DNA from: Streptomyces avidinii
Lineage (GTDB): Bacteria > Actinomycetota > Actinomycetes > Streptomycetales > Streptomycetaceae
DNA length: 64,000 nucleotides
Direction: 5' to 3'
Assembly (NCBI RefSeq): GCF_014650695.1
Contig: NZ_BMVL01000004.1
Span: 96,871-160,870 of the forward strand
Under the pieces are notes generated by a model. That model did no database searches, was not told where the DNA came from, and saw nothing but the letters and a program-made list of their open reading frames with translations. A program made the translations under genes and the position numbers. Below are positions 48,519-60,302 of this stretch, one piece after another. Within the stretch, counting starts at the first letter, position 1. Every line of letters starts with the position of its first letter.

Positions 48519-50792
48519 TCAGCGGCGCAGCCAGATGCCCACCGGGTGGCCGGCCAGCAGGGTGGCCACCTCGGTCGAACCGCTGTGTGACGTACGAGGG
48601 TTCGAGTGGTCCGGGGAGGCGGGGCCGAGGGGGGTCCAGGTGCCGGGGGGCAGGGGCAGGCGGGTGTCCCGCCAGCCGCCCGCCCCGGCCAGCCGGTGGG
48701 ACAGCCGGGTGGCCGCCACCAGCAGCCCGGGGCCCCGGGTGAAGGCCACCAGGTGGTCGGCGGCCGCGCCCCGGGCCGGGACCGGCGTGTAGCCCCGGAA
48801 CAGCTCCGGGCGGTCCCGGCGCAGCCGCAGCAGGGCGGCCGTGAGGGCCAGCTTCTCCTCGGCCGCATCCCGCGGGGCGGCCCCCGTGTCCAGCCGGGCC
48901 AGGGCCGCGCGGGGGAAGTGGGCCGGACGCCGGTTGTCCGGGTCCACCAGGGCCCGGTACTCCGTCTCCGCCCCCTGGTAGACCTCCGGGACCCCGGGCA
49001 TCGCCAGGTGCAGGAGGGTCATCCCGAGGAGGTTGGCGCGGGCCGCCCCGGCCAGCTCCGCCGGGAGGTCGAGCGGCTCCCGGACGTACCCGGCCACGCC
49101 CGCCTCGTACTCCTCGTCCGGGTCGGTCCAGCTGGTGTGCAGGGCTGCCTCGCGGACCGCCTTGAGCAGGGCGTCGGCCAGCCGGGGCGCCGCCTCGGGG
49201 GCCCGGCCGAGCCCCAGCGCGGTCTGCCGGGCCACCCAGGCCAGCTGGGGGTCGGTCCCGGCCGGGCCGCCCATCAGCCCGGGAGCCTGGGACAGCGCCG
49301 AGATCCGGGCCCGGACGTCCGCGCTGCGCTTGGTGTCGTGGGTGGACAGTACGGTCCCGGCCGCGGGCCAGTCCCGGTCGAGGGCGGAGCAGTACGCGTG
49401 GAACTCCGCGGGCGGCACCGCCGGCCGCCCCGGCTCCCCGCCCACCTCGGTGGCCGACAGCAGCGGTGCGTACCGGTAGAAGGCCCGGTCCTCCAGGGAC
49501 TTGGCGCGCAGGGCCGCCGAGGTCTGGGCGAAGCGGGCGGCGAAGGCCGGATCCCGCAGCAGCAGCTCCCGTACGGCGGCGACCGGGCCCGGACCGGCCA
49601 GCGCGGCGGCCTGCTCCACCGCCCGGGGCGGCAGGTCCGGCTCTCCGGGATAGGGCCGGTAGACGGGAAATGCGATCAGCAACTCCCTGACGGCCGGTGC
49701 AAGTTCCGGCCCGGCCTGCCGCTCCAGGGTGCTCAGTTCGGCTGCCAGGTCGCCGGTCAGCACCTCGCGTGCGGCCGCCCGGGCCGCCTCCGGCCACTGC
49801 GGCAGCCCGGTGCTCCGCCCGTACCGGGCCGCCAGCTCCGCGGCGCCCTCCGGGTCGGTGAACACCCCGTCGACCCGGTGCAGGGCGTCGTAGCCCGTGG
49901 TGCCCGCCACCGGCCAGGCGGAGGGCAGTCGCTCCTCGCGGGCCAGGATCTTCTCGACCACGACCCAGCAGCCGTCGCCCGCCGCGGCCCGCAGCCGCCG
50001 CAGGTACTCCTCCGGGTCCGCCAGGCCGTCCACGTGGTCGATCCGCAGCCCGTCCGCGATCCCGTCCCGGACCAGCTCCAGCACCTTCGCGTGGGTGGCC
50101 GTGAAGACGTCCGGGTCCTCCACCCGGACCCCGATCAGGTCCGAAATCGTGAAGAACCGGCGGTAGTTGAGGGAAGTGCGGGCCTCGCGCCACCAAGCCG
50201 GCCGGTACCACTGCGCGGCGAGCAGCTGGGGCAGCGCCAGCCCGGCGGTGCCCTCCCGCAGCGGGAACTGCTGCTCGCCGTAGCGCAGCACGTCGCCCTC
50301 GGCCTTCAGCTCGCAGGTCTCCACCGGCCCGGCGAGCACCGGCAGCAGCACCTGCCCGCCGCCCGCCTCCCAGTCGATGTCGAACCAGCGGGCGTACGGC
50401 GAGGCGGGGCCGTCCCGCAGCACCTCCCACAGCGGCCGGTTCAACTGCAGCGGGGTCGGCACGGCCATGTGGTTGGGCACGATGTCGAGGACCAGGCCGA
50501 GCCCGTGCGCCCGGGCGGCCGCGGCCAGGGCCCGCAGGCCCGGCTCGCCGCCCAGCTCGGCCCGGACGCGGGAGTGGTCGGTGACGTCGTAGCCGTGCGT
50601 CGAGCCGGGAGCCGCCTCCAGGACGGGGGAGAGGTGCAGGTGTGACACGCCGAGCGAGGCGATGTGCGGTACGGCTGCTTCGGCCGCCGCGAAGGGGAAC
50701 TCCGGGCGCAGCTGGAGACGGTAGGTCGACGTCGGAGTGACATGTGTCGGAACGGCAGGTTCCGATTCAGGGGTCGCGCGCGGCTGGCTCAT
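48519..50792 (-). CDS. treY: Malto-oligosyltrehalose synthase TreY
   Basis: 757 residues, GH13. Converts the reducing end of maltodextrins to a trehalosyl unit for TreZ. PTSTYRLQLRPEFPFAAAEA at the start, VLDIVPNHMAVPTPLQLNRP, ADGLRIDHVDGLADPEEYLR (nucleophile), WVVVEKILAREERLP (acid) and LSTHDTKRSADVRARISALS are diagnostic. ATG 50792 (MSQPRATPESEP) is taken as the start; a longer frame opens at 50837 without a better ribosome binding site. It ends close to the convergent LysR gene, with a small GC-rich hairpin (about 48502-48518) between. Confidence 0.95.
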   Translation of the reverse strand: MSQPRATPESEPAVPTHVTPTSTYRLQLRPEFPFAAAEAAVPHIASLGVSHLHLSPVLEAAPGSTHGYDVTDHSRVRAELGGEPGLRALAAAARAHGLGLVLDIVPNHMAVPTPLQLNRPLWEVLRDGPASPYARWFDIDWEAGGGQVLLPVLAGPVETCELKAEGDVLRYGEQQFPLREGTAGLALPQLLAAQWYRPAWWREARTSLNYRRFFTISDLIGVRVEDPDVFTATHAKVLELVRDGIADGLRIDHVDGLADPEEYLRRLRAAAGDGCWVVVEKILAREERLPSAWPVAGTTGYDALHRVDGVFTDPEGAAELAARYGRSTGLPQWPEAARAAAREVLTGDLAAELSTLERQAGPELAPAVRELLIAFPVYRPYPGEPDLPPRAVEQAAALAGPGPVAAVRELLLRDPAFAARFAQTSAALRAKSLEDRAFYRYAPLLSATEVGGEPGRPAVPPAEFHAYCSALDRDWPAAGTVLSTHDTKRSADVRARISALSQAPGLMGGPAGTDPQLAWVARQTALGLGRAPEAAPRLADALLKAVREAALHTSWTDPDEEYEAGVAGYVREPLDLPAELAGAARANLLGMTLLHLAMPGVPEVYQGAETEYRALVDPDNRRPAHFPRAALARLDTGAAPRDAAEEKLALTAALLRLRRDRPELFRGYTPVPARGAAADHLVAFTRGPGLLVAATRLSHRLAGAGGWRDTRLPLPPGTWTPLGPASPDHSNPRTSHSGSTEVATLLAGHPVGIWLRR

Positions 50793-50874
50793 GAGAACGT
50801 ACGTACCCAGCCTGCCGGATTCCGTGCCATTACCCAATGCATCCGAGTGACTGCGCCGGGTTAGCGTTGATCAA

Positions 50875-52217
50875 GTGGTTGGAACCGTCAACACCTATCG
50901 AAGAGTCATCGCCCTGACCGGGCCCCTACTCCCGCTCGTCTCATTCCTCGCCCGACTGCCCGTCGCGATGTCCCAGTTCGGCAGCTTCCTGCTGGTCGCC
51001 CAGACCAGCGGCTCCCTCGCCACCGCCGGCGCGGTGGGCGGCGCCCTCTCCGTCGGACAGGTCCTCTTCGGCCCCGTCCTCGGCTGGCTCGCCGACCGGC
51101 ACGGCCAGCGTCCCGTCGTCCTCGCCGCGGCCGCCGTCAACGCCGTGGCCACCGCCGCGCTGGTCACCGGAGCCCTCACCCACCTGGCGACCGTCCCGCT
51201 CGCCGCGATCGGCGCCCTCACCGGAGCCTCCGTACCGTTGATCGGCCCGCTCGCCCGCACCCGGTCGGTCGCCCTGGCCCGCCGGGCCGACGCCGACGAG
51301 AGCGTCGTCGGCGCCGTCCACGCGCTCGAAGGCACCCTGGACGAGGTCTCCTTCGTCTTCGGACCCGCCCTCGTCGGACTCGCCGCGCTCCTCGCCCACC
51401 CGGCCTTCGCCCTGGCCGCCGCTGCCGGCCTGGTGGCCGTCTTCGGCACCGTCTACGCACTGCACCCGACCGCCGCAGTCACCGGGGGGCACCCCCGGAC
51501 GAAGCCCGGGGGAGGACGCCCCGCGCGGGACCGGGGCGCGGGAGGCCGGGACGCCCGAGGTCAGGGCACCGAAGGTCAGGGCACCGGGGGCCGGGTCCGG
51601 CCGCCCGCCGTGGTCCACGCCGTACGCGGCTCCCTCGCCCTCCAGGGCGCCATGTTCGGCGCCTGCCAGGCGGGCATCACCGCGCTCACCATCCGGCTCG
51701 GCGTCCCCGACCAGGCCGCCGTCGTCTACTCCGCCATGGGTGTCGTCAGTGCGGTCGTCGGCATCTCGCTCGGTGCGCTGCCCGCCCGTTTCGGGCTGCG
51801 GCTGCGCTGGCGGGTGGCGACGGGTGCGGCTCTGGTGTTCTCCGCGCCGCTGCTGGTCACCGACGGCCTGTGGCCGCTGTACGCCGTCGTCACCGTGCTC
51901 GGCGCCGCCTACGCACCCCACCTGATCACCGCGTTCGCACTCACCGAGCGGGCCGTGGAACCGGCCCGGCTCTCCACCTCGATGGCCTTCGCCGCCAGCT
52001 GCCTGGTGGCCGGGCAGGCCACGGCGCTCGTCGTCTGCGGACGTCTCGCCGAGGCGTACGGCCCTGCCGGGGCCTTCGCCGTGGCCGTCGGGGCGGCCGC
52101 GCTCTGCCTGCTCCTCTCCCTCGTCACCCGGGTGCCCGCGGCCCGTACGCATCCCACCGGGGGGAGCGTTCCGGGCCCGCGGACCGGGTCGTCGGTGACG
52201 CAGGAGAACGGCGCCGC

Positions 52218-52233
<16 letters not shown>
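50875..52233 (+). CDS. MFS transporter with an expanded central loop
   Basis: 452 residues with about 12 membrane helices. Loop 2-3 carries GWLADRHGQRPVVLAAAAVN, the MFS motif. The central cytoplasmic loop (about residues 200-245) is unusually long and of low complexity (RGAGGRDARGQGTEGQGTGG), and its DNA holds a CCCCCGG-acgaagc-CCGGGGG palindrome. The GTG at 50875 is the only start upstream of helix 1. The substrate is unknown; drug or sugar export are both possible. Its 3' end overlaps the end of glgX by 16 bp. Confidence 0.87.
51486..51517. repeat. GC-rich palindromic element inside the MFS gene
   Basis: CCCCCGG-acgaagc-CCGGGGG, flanked by GGGGGGCA and GGAGG. This resembles short palindromes that recur between genes in Streptomyces genomes (from memory). 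Here it lies in frame within coding DNA for the transporter's central loop. Confidence 0.5.
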
Positions 52234-54332
<2,099 letters not shown>

Positions 54333-54618
54333 AGATAACGACTCTTCCCTGGTTGTCCGAAGATGTCCCGGCTGACCCGGCGTGGACCACGTCCCTGCCA
54401 GATCTTCCCCGAAAGAGGGGCCCCAAGCGCGGACTTGGCAGGGGTCCTACCGGGTGACCCGCAGAGCCGATATGCGGGTCAGCGGACTGTCTGCGCATCG
54501 GATAATGGGTCAACGGACAGCCGCCGTAAGGACCGTCTGGCTGCACCGGGCCGCGCGCGCGGAGTACCCTTCCGTGATCACTGGAGACGGGCGTCCAGAC
54601 GCAGAAGGCGGTGCACGG

Positions 54619-55896
54619 GTGAGCTCGGGAGGTCTGGAGCTGCCCCCTGGTGACAGCAGTCACGAGGGTGGCCCGGCGGACGCCCCAGGTGGTGTCCCGG
54701 GCGGGGCACCGGCGGGGCTCCCGACCGGGGCGGTCTCCCTGGCGGGCGGCCCGGCGGCGGACGGGAGCGCGGGGGCCGGCGTCCAGCTGGAGTGGGGCGC
54801 GGAGGCCTGGAGCGAGGTCCGCACCCGGGCACAGCGGGCCGGCCGTGCGTACATCTGGCTGAATCTCATCGAACAGCGGCTGCGTGCGGTCGTCGGGGCG
54901 GTGCTCAAGCCGATCTACGAACCGGTGCACGGCGTGGACGACTGGGTCGTCGCGGCCGCCGGGCCCGCCGGGCAGGAATGGGTGCAGCGGGCCGTCGCCG
55001 TGCGCGAGGTCAGCCGCCGCAAGGGCTACCTGCTCGACTCGGCCGACGACAACGTGCTGAGTTTCCTGACCCTGCCCCAGCTGCGGGAACTGATGGTCCA
55101 GCACTGGCCGTGCTTCGAGCCGTACTTCGACGACCGGCGCGAGATCGAGCTGGCCCTGGACGAGCTGGAGGTCACCCGCAACGTCGTCTCCCGCAACCGC
55201 GCGCTGTCCCGGCCCGTGCTGGAGCAGGCGGAGCGGGCCTCGGCGCGCCTGCTGGAGGTACTGGGCGGGGTCTCCGGCAGCCCCTCGGCCGAGCGGCTGC
55301 CGATCGACGCCGTCGAGGACCTGGTCGGCGACCGGTACGCGGACGTCATCTCGGTCCACCCGGACCGGGTACGGCTCCAGCGGCAGCTCCCGGCCGAGGA
55401 CCTCTTCGGCGGGGCGCGGCGGCTCGACGCCATCGGCATAGGGCTCAACCTGCTGGTCCAGAACTTCTCGGGCCGAAGACTCGTCCGGCTCACCGAGGCC
55501 GGCTGCCGGGTGCGGCTGCTGTTCCTGAACCCGGCGAGCAGCGCCGTGAAGCGGCGCGAACGGGAACTGGGACTGCGCAAGGGCGAGCTGAGCCGCTCGG
55601 TGGAGATGAACATCCTGCACGTCCGCCGGGTCCGCGCGGGCCTGCGGGACCCCTCCCGGTTCGAGATCCACGTCTTCGACGAGACCCCGAGGTTCACCGC
55701 CTATCTGGTGGAGGGGCAGTCCTCGGGCATCGCGGTGGTGCAGTCCTACCTGCGACGGGCGCGCGGCATGGAGTCCCCCGTCCTGGTGCTGCGGGGCGGC
55801 GGGCGCGGAGTGCCGAAGGACGCGGACCACGGGCTGTTCACGACGTACCGCGAGGAGTTCGAGTCGATGTGGGAGGACTCCCGGCCGGTGTCCTGA
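54619..55896 (+). CDS. SAV2148-family HEPN-domain protein
   Basis: 425 residues. After a Gly/Pro-rich N-terminus (SSGGLELPPGDSSHEGGPAD), the conserved part begins at VQLEWGAEAWSEVRTRAQRA with AYIWLNLIEQRLRAVVGAVL and continues through helical segments and a beta-rich C-terminus (GCRVRLLFLNPASSAVKRRE, FEIHVFDETPRFTAYLVEG). This matches the Streptomyces SAV2148 family with a HEPN helical domain, of unproven function; many HEPN proteins are RNases, but I do not see a clear R-x4-6-H motif. The GTG at 54619 is chosen because family members start SSGGLELPPGD. Confidence 0.82.
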   Translation: MSSGGLELPPGDSSHEGGPADAPGGVPGGAPAGLPTGAVSLAGGPAADGSAGAGVQLEWGAEAWSEVRTRAQRAGRAYIWLNLIEQRLRAVVGAVLKPIYEPVHGVDDWVVAAAGPAGQEWVQRAVAVREVSRRKGYLLDSADDNVLSFLTLPQLRELMVQHWPCFEPYFDDRREIELALDELEVTRNVVSRNRALSRPVLEQAERASARLLEVLGGVSGSPSAERLPIDAVEDLVGDRYADVISVHPDRVRLQRQLPAEDLFGGARRLDAIGIGLNLLVQNFSGRRLVRLTEAGCRVRLLFLNPASSAVKRRERELGLRKGELSRSVEMNILHVRRVRAGLRDPSRFEIHVFDETPRFTAYLVEGQSSGIAVVQSYLRRARGMESPVLVLRGGGRGVPKDADHGLFTTYREEFESMWEDSRPVS

Positions 55897-55996
55897 CCGG
55901 CGCGGGCGCGCGCGCCACGCCCCGGCGGCCGGGCTGTCAGTACCCCGTGGCAGGCTGAAACCCGTTGACCGAAGGTGTACGGGGGAGGGGCACGGG

Positions 55997-56734
55997 GTGG
56001 AGGACTGGCACGGCATGGGGGACTGGCACGGCGGTGTGCTGATCGGATTCGACCTGGAGACGACCGGCACGGAGCCGGGGGAGTCGAGGATCGTGACGGC
56101 GGCCCTGATCGAGGTGCGCGGCGGTGCGGTGCGCGAGCGGCGCGGCTGGCTCGCGGACCCGGGGATACCGATCCCGGAAGGGGCGTCGGCGATCCACGGG
56201 ATCAGCACGGAGCGCGCGGTCGCCGAGGGACGCCCGGTGCGGGAGGTCGCGGACGAGGTCGCCGAGGCCCTGGTGGGCCACTGGCGGGCCGGCGCGGTGG
56301 TCGTCGCGTACAACGCGGCCTTCGACCTGACCCTGCTGACGGCCGAGCTGGCCCGGCACGGGCTGCCGTCGCTGGCCGACCGGCTGGGCGGGGCGCAGAC
56401 CGGTCCGGTGGTGGACCCGCTGACCATCGACCGGGCCGTGGACCGCTACCGGCGGGGCAAGCGCACCCTGGAGGCAGTCTGCGGGGTGTACGGGGTCACC
56501 CTCGACGACGCGCACGACGCGGGGGCGGACGCGCTGGCCGCGGTCCAGGTCGCCCGCGCGATAGCCGAGCGCCACCCGGAGGTGGCCGCGCTCACCCCGG
56601 CCGACCTGCACGCGCGGCAGAGCACCTGGCACGCGCGCTGGGCCCGGGACTTCCAGTCGTACCTGCGCCGTCAGGGCACCCCGGACGCGGTGATCGACGA
56701 GGCCTGGCCCCTGCGCGGCCTGGTCCCCGCCTGA
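55997..56734 (+). CDS. DnaQ-like 3'-5' exonuclease
   Basis: 245 residues of the DEDDh class. Exo I is LIGFDLETTGTEPGESRIV, Exo II VVVAYNAAFDLTLLTAELA and Exo III DDAHDAGADALAAVQVARAI (His and Asp). It resembles the proofreading epsilon-type exonucleases that occur as extra copies in Streptomyces. The GTG at 55997 has GGGAGGGG upstream; ATG 56015 is also possible and would remove MEDWHG, leaving the repeated MGDWHGG. Confidence 0.88.
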   Translation: MEDWHGMGDWHGGVLIGFDLETTGTEPGESRIVTAALIEVRGGAVRERRGWLADPGIPIPEGASAIHGISTERAVAEGRPVREVADEVAEALVGHWRAGAVVVAYNAAFDLTLLTAELARHGLPSLADRLGGAQTGPVVDPLTIDRAVDRYRRGKRTLEAVCGVYGVTLDDAHDAGADALAAVQVARAIAERHPEVAALTPADLHARQSTWHARWARDFQSYLRRQGTPDAVIDEAWPLRGLVPA

Positions 56735-56819
56735 GCCCGTCCCGCCGGCGGGAAATGAAGGCGGGCCACCCCGTACGGATGTGCGACGATCACTCGTCGC
56801 ACATCACCCTGGGGGGTTC

Positions 56820-59294
56820 ATGCCAACGCCAATGGCATCCGCTAGACATCCTTTTTCCACCGTAATGACGTGTCTGCTGGCCGTCCTCGCCGCGCTCCTC
56901 CTGCCGGTGAGCGCCGCTCAGGCCGCGCCGGCCGCCGAGGACTGCGTCGCCGTCACCGAGGGACGGTACGCAGGCAGTTTCGCCGCCGCCGGGCAGACGC
57001 ACTGCCTGGAGCTGCCGAGCCCGAAGGGCGCCCGGATCGCCGCCCTCACCTCGCTCGGCGGCGCGAGCCTGAGCGTCACGGTCGAGGCGGTCGACCGGAA
57101 CGGCACCGCACAGTGCACCGCCTCCGAGCTCGCCCGGGGCGAATGCGCACTCACGGGCACGGCGCCGTTCCGCGTGCTGGTGCGCGCCGCGGACGACACC
57201 GGAACCGGCGCCTACGGCGTCCACTTCATCCGCACGGACGTCCTTCAGAGCGGCTGTCAGGTCCTGCCCGCGGGCAGCTTCGCCGACGACGCGGCGGCCG
57301 TGCGGCTGGACACCGGCAACGGCGTCTTCTCGCACTGCCTGACCATCCCGGCCGGCGCCCACTCCACCTCGGAGCTCCTGCGCGTCCGCTACGGATTCCC
57401 GGACGACACGGAGCTGTTCCCGCGCTACTCGCTCAGCATCGTGGACACCGACGGCAACGGGCCGCCCTCCTGCTACACGCATCCCGCGGGCGGCCGGACG
57501 GACGCGCTCACCAGCTGCTACTTCACCGCCGACAAGGGCTACACCCTGCTCCTGCAGGGCCAGGACGCCCCGCGCACCCACACCCTGGACCGCCGGGACG
57601 TCACCGCCGCGGCCCCGGGCTGCACCGCCTCCGCCGCTACGGCCGTCGGCGCCCCGGCCACGACCGGCGCCTCCGGCCAGAACGGCACCCTGCGCTGCCA
57701 CCGGATCACCGCAGCCGCCGCCACGGACCGGCTGCGCGTCGACGTCCGGGACGCCCACGACAGCACCCACATGCTGATCATGGACGGCAACGGCGGCATC
57801 GCCTGCCACCAGAAGAGCTGGGCGTGCACGGTCACCGGTTCCACCAGCTACCAGGTCGTGACCCAGGTCCCGCAGGACTGGTCCCTGCCCGGCTCCTACC
57901 GCCTCGACGCCTGGCGGATCGCCACGGCCGCCGGCGCGGCGCCCGAGTGCACCCGTGCCGGATCGGTCGCGTACGGATACGGCCCGGTGACCGGCACTCT
58001 CTCCGGGGAGCGCACGGGTGCCTGCGCGGTCCTGCCGAGCGTCTCGGGTGACCAGTTCCGGGCCGACATCACTGCGACGGACGGCGGGCAGGACATCCCG
58101 CGGCCCGCGCTCTACACCAAGGCCGGAACCGACCTCTGCACGGGCCGCTCGTCCCCTTACGACTGCCAGGGCGTCGACCAGAGCCTGTTCGTCCTCACGC
58201 TGCCGGACGGGGTGGAACGTACGGCGTACCGTGCCCAGCTCGTCTGCACCACCGCGCCCTGCGGCTCCGAGGAGGTGTCCGTCGGGACGGTCACACCGAC
58301 CACCGCACAGAGCGGTACGGTCGCGACCCTCACCGTCCAGGGCACGGCCCTCGGCATGAACACCACCGTCGAGCTGACCGGAGGGCCCGCGCCCCTGACG
58401 GCAAAGACCGTGTCCGTATCCGACGACGCCCGGACGCTGAAGGCGACCGTGGACCTGCGCACCGCCCCGGCCGGCAACTGGAACATCACCGTCGCAGCGC
58501 TCAACTTTCGCTTCGCACAGGGCACGTTGACGGTGACACCGCCCCCGGTCTCCGGGCTGGGTACGTACAGGCCGATCACGCCGACGCGGTTGATGGACAC
58601 CCGTGAGGGCCTGGGTGTGCCGAAGGCGAAGGTGGGCGAGGCCGGGACGGTGACCCTGCAGGTCGCCGGCACGGCAGGGATTCCGGCGGGTGCGACGGCT
58701 GTTGTTCTGAACGTCACGGCGACGGAGCCGACGGCGGGGAGTTTCGTTTCGGTGTATCCGAACGGGACGACGCGTACGAGTGCGTCGAACCTGAACTTCA
58801 CGGCGGGGCAGACCATTCCGAACCTGGTCGTGGTTCCGGTGGTGAACGGGAAGGTCAGTTTCTACAACCACGCCGGATCGGTGGATCTGATCGCCGACGT
58901 GGCGGGCTTTTACACGACCGACGGTTCGGGCTCCGGGTACAGGCCGATCACGCCGACGCGGTTGATGGACACCCGTGAGGGTCTGGGTGTGCCGAAGGCC
59001 AAGGTGGGCGAGGCCGGGACGGTGACCCTGCAGGTCGCGGGTACGACGGGGATCCCCGCGGGTGCCACCGCGGTGGTGCTGAACGTCACCGCCACGGAGC
59101 CGACCGCGGGCAGTTTCGTATCGGTGTACCCGAACGGGACGACCCGCACCAGCGCGTCGAACCTGAACTTCACCGCGGGGCAGACCATTCCGAACCTGGT
59201 GGTCGTCCCCGTCGTGAACGGGAAGGTCAGCTTCTACAACCACGCCGGATCGGTGCACCTCATCGCCGACGTGGCCGGCTACTACACCTCGTAG
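56820..59294 (+). CDS. Secreted repeat protein with an internally duplicated C-terminus
   Basis: 824 residues. The signal peptide is MTCLLAVLAALLLPVSAAQA (after a basic leader). The mature part has Cys-rich beta domains (residues about 40-500), an IPT/Ig-like segment (VGTVTPTTAQSGTVATLTVQ) and two nearly identical 124-residue C-terminal units starting YRPITPTRLMDTREGLGVPK and ending ADVAGFYTT / ADVAGYYTS. This C-terminal type is common in secreted actinomycete proteins and may bind cell wall or carbohydrate. No enzyme motif is seen. ATG 56820 follows GGGGGG closely; ATG 56832 or 56865 are alternatives. A hairpin follows the stop. Confidence 0.8.
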   Translation: MPTPMASARHPFSTVMTCLLAVLAALLLPVSAAQAAPAAEDCVAVTEGRYAGSFAAAGQTHCLELPSPKGARIAALTSLGGASLSVTVEAVDRNGTAQCTASELARGECALTGTAPFRVLVRAADDTGTGAYGVHFIRTDVLQSGCQVLPAGSFADDAAAVRLDTGNGVFSHCLTIPAGAHSTSELLRVRYGFPDDTELFPRYSLSIVDTDGNGPPSCYTHPAGGRTDALTSCYFTADKGYTLLLQGQDAPRTHTLDRRDVTAAAPGCTASAATAVGAPATTGASGQNGTLRCHRITAAAATDRLRVDVRDAHDSTHMLIMDGNGGIACHQKSWACTVTGSTSYQVVTQVPQDWSLPGSYRLDAWRIATAAGAAPECTRAGSVAYGYGPVTGTLSGERTGACAVLPSVSGDQFRADITATDGGQDIPRPALYTKAGTDLCTGRSSPYDCQGVDQSLFVLTLPDGVERTAYRAQLVCTTAPCGSEEVSVGTVTPTTAQSGTVATLTVQGTALGMNTTVELTGGPAPLTAKTVSVSDDARTLKATVDLRTAPAGNWNITVAALNFRFAQGTLTVTPPPVSGLGTYRPITPTRLMDTREGLGVPKAKVGEAGTVTLQVAGTAGIPAGATAVVLNVTATEPTAGSFVSVYPNGTTRTSASNLNFTAGQTIPNLVVVPVVNGKVSFYNHAGSVDLIADVAGFYTTDGSGSGYRPITPTRLMDTREGLGVPKAKVGEAGTVTLQVAGTTGIPAGATAVVLNVTATEPTAGSFVSVYPNGTTRTSASNLNFTAGQTIPNLVVVPVVNGKVSFYNHAGSVHLIADVAGYYTS
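58566..59294 (+). repeat. Tandem 372-bp duplication within the secreted protein gene
   Basis: 58566-58937 is repeated from 58938 with very few changes, at a 372-bp period (124 codons). Most differences are synonymous codon changes in the second half, pointing to a recent duplication with partial drift. Confidence 0.9.
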
Positions 59295-59308
59295 CGCCCA
59301 AGGCCGCT

Positions 59309-59346
59309 CGCCCCGCATCGGCCGGAAGCCCGGTCGGCGCGGGGCG
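59309..59346. terminator. Hairpin between convergent genes
   Basis: CGCCCCGC and GCGGGGCG form an outer 8-bp stem, with further imperfect pairing (CGGCCGG / CCCGGTCGG) inside. It sits between the secreted protein stop and the phosphotransferase-like stop on the opposite strand and can serve both. Confidence 0.6.
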
Positions 59347-59354
59347 GGCGTGCC

Positions 59355-60218
59355 TCAGAACGCATACCAGCGCGCCTCCCGGTCGCCGTCCCTGAGGGAG
59401 GCCACCCGGCGGCGGAATTCGGCCCGGGCCGCCGGGTCGGTCGGGGCGTGCTGGGCGACCCACGCGCAGCCGGCCGTCTCCCGGGCGCCGCGCAGGACCG
59501 CGCAGCCCGCCCAGTCGCGGACGTCCCACCCGTACGCCGCCACGAAGGCCCCGTACTCCTCGGCCGGCATGCCGTACCGGTCGCGGGCCAGCGCCATCAC
59601 CACCAGATCGTGCTCGCGCAGATCCGCCGACACGGTCTCCAGGTCGACCAGGACCGGGCCGTCCGGGCCCACGTGCACGTTGCGGGGCAGCGCGTCGCCG
59701 TGGACCGGCCCCGGGGGCAGGTGCGGGGTCAGGGCGGCCACCTCGCCGGCGAAGGCGTCCCGGCGGGCCCGCAGGTAGGCCGCGTCGGCCGGGTCGACGG
59801 CCTCGCCCGCCAGCCGCAGCCAGCGCTCGACCCCGTCCAGCAGGTCCCGGGCGGGCAGGGTGAACGGGGGCTCGGGCAGTGCGTGCACCAGGCGCAGCAG
59901 CGCCGCGAGGTCCTCGGGCCCGGCCGGCCGCACCGGGTCCGGCAGCCGGTGCCACAGGGTCAGCGGGTGGCCGTCCACCAGCCGCGGCCTCGGCTCGGCC
60001 GCGCGGACCGCCGGAACCCCGGAGGCGGCGAACCAGCCGGACACCACGAGTTCCCGCTCGGCCCGCTCCAGCAGCGCCGCCTCCCGGCCCACCTTGACCA
60101 CCAGGTCACCGACGGCGAAGACCGCGTTCTCGCCGAGGGCCAGGAGGGCCGCTTCCCCGGGCCCGCCCCGGGTCAGGCCGGCAGCCGCCAGAACATCCCT
60201 CGCCCGCGCCTCGTCCAT
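59355..60218 (-). CDS. Aminoglycoside phosphotransferase-like kinase
   Basis: 287 residues of the APH/choline-kinase fold. VFAVGDLVVKVGREAALLER carries the ATP-binding Lys, GPVHGDALPRNVHVGPDG is the catalytic HGD-x4-N loop and VLVDLETVSADLREHDLVVM the metal-binding DxE region. Many chromosomal members phosphorylate small molecules other than antibiotics, so drug resistance cannot be claimed. The gene is convergent with the secreted protein and divergent from the FUSC gene. Confidence 0.82.
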   Translation of the reverse strand: MDEARARDVLAAAGLTRGGPGEAALLALGENAVFAVGDLVVKVGREAALLERAERELVVSGWFAASGVPAVRAAEPRPRLVDGHPLTLWHRLPDPVRPAGPEDLAALLRLVHALPEPPFTLPARDLLDGVERWLRLAGEAVDPADAAYLRARRDAFAGEVAALTPHLPPGPVHGDALPRNVHVGPDGPVLVDLETVSADLREHDLVVMALARDRYGMPAEEYGAFVAAYGWDVRDWAGCAVLRGARETAGCAWVAQHAPTDPAARAEFRRRVASLRDGDREARWYAF

Positions 60219-60302
60219 ACCGCCGGTCCCGCCCTTCGCCCTTGATCCGCCTGTGCCCGACAGTATGTGGTGGCTTCCGGCGAGTGGCCCGATCCTGTAC
60301 TC

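Noticed and set aside
59355..60218. Calling the APH-fold kinase an aminoglycoside resistance gene
   Set aside because: Only general kinase-fold motifs are visible; chromosomal APH-like proteins have many other substrates.
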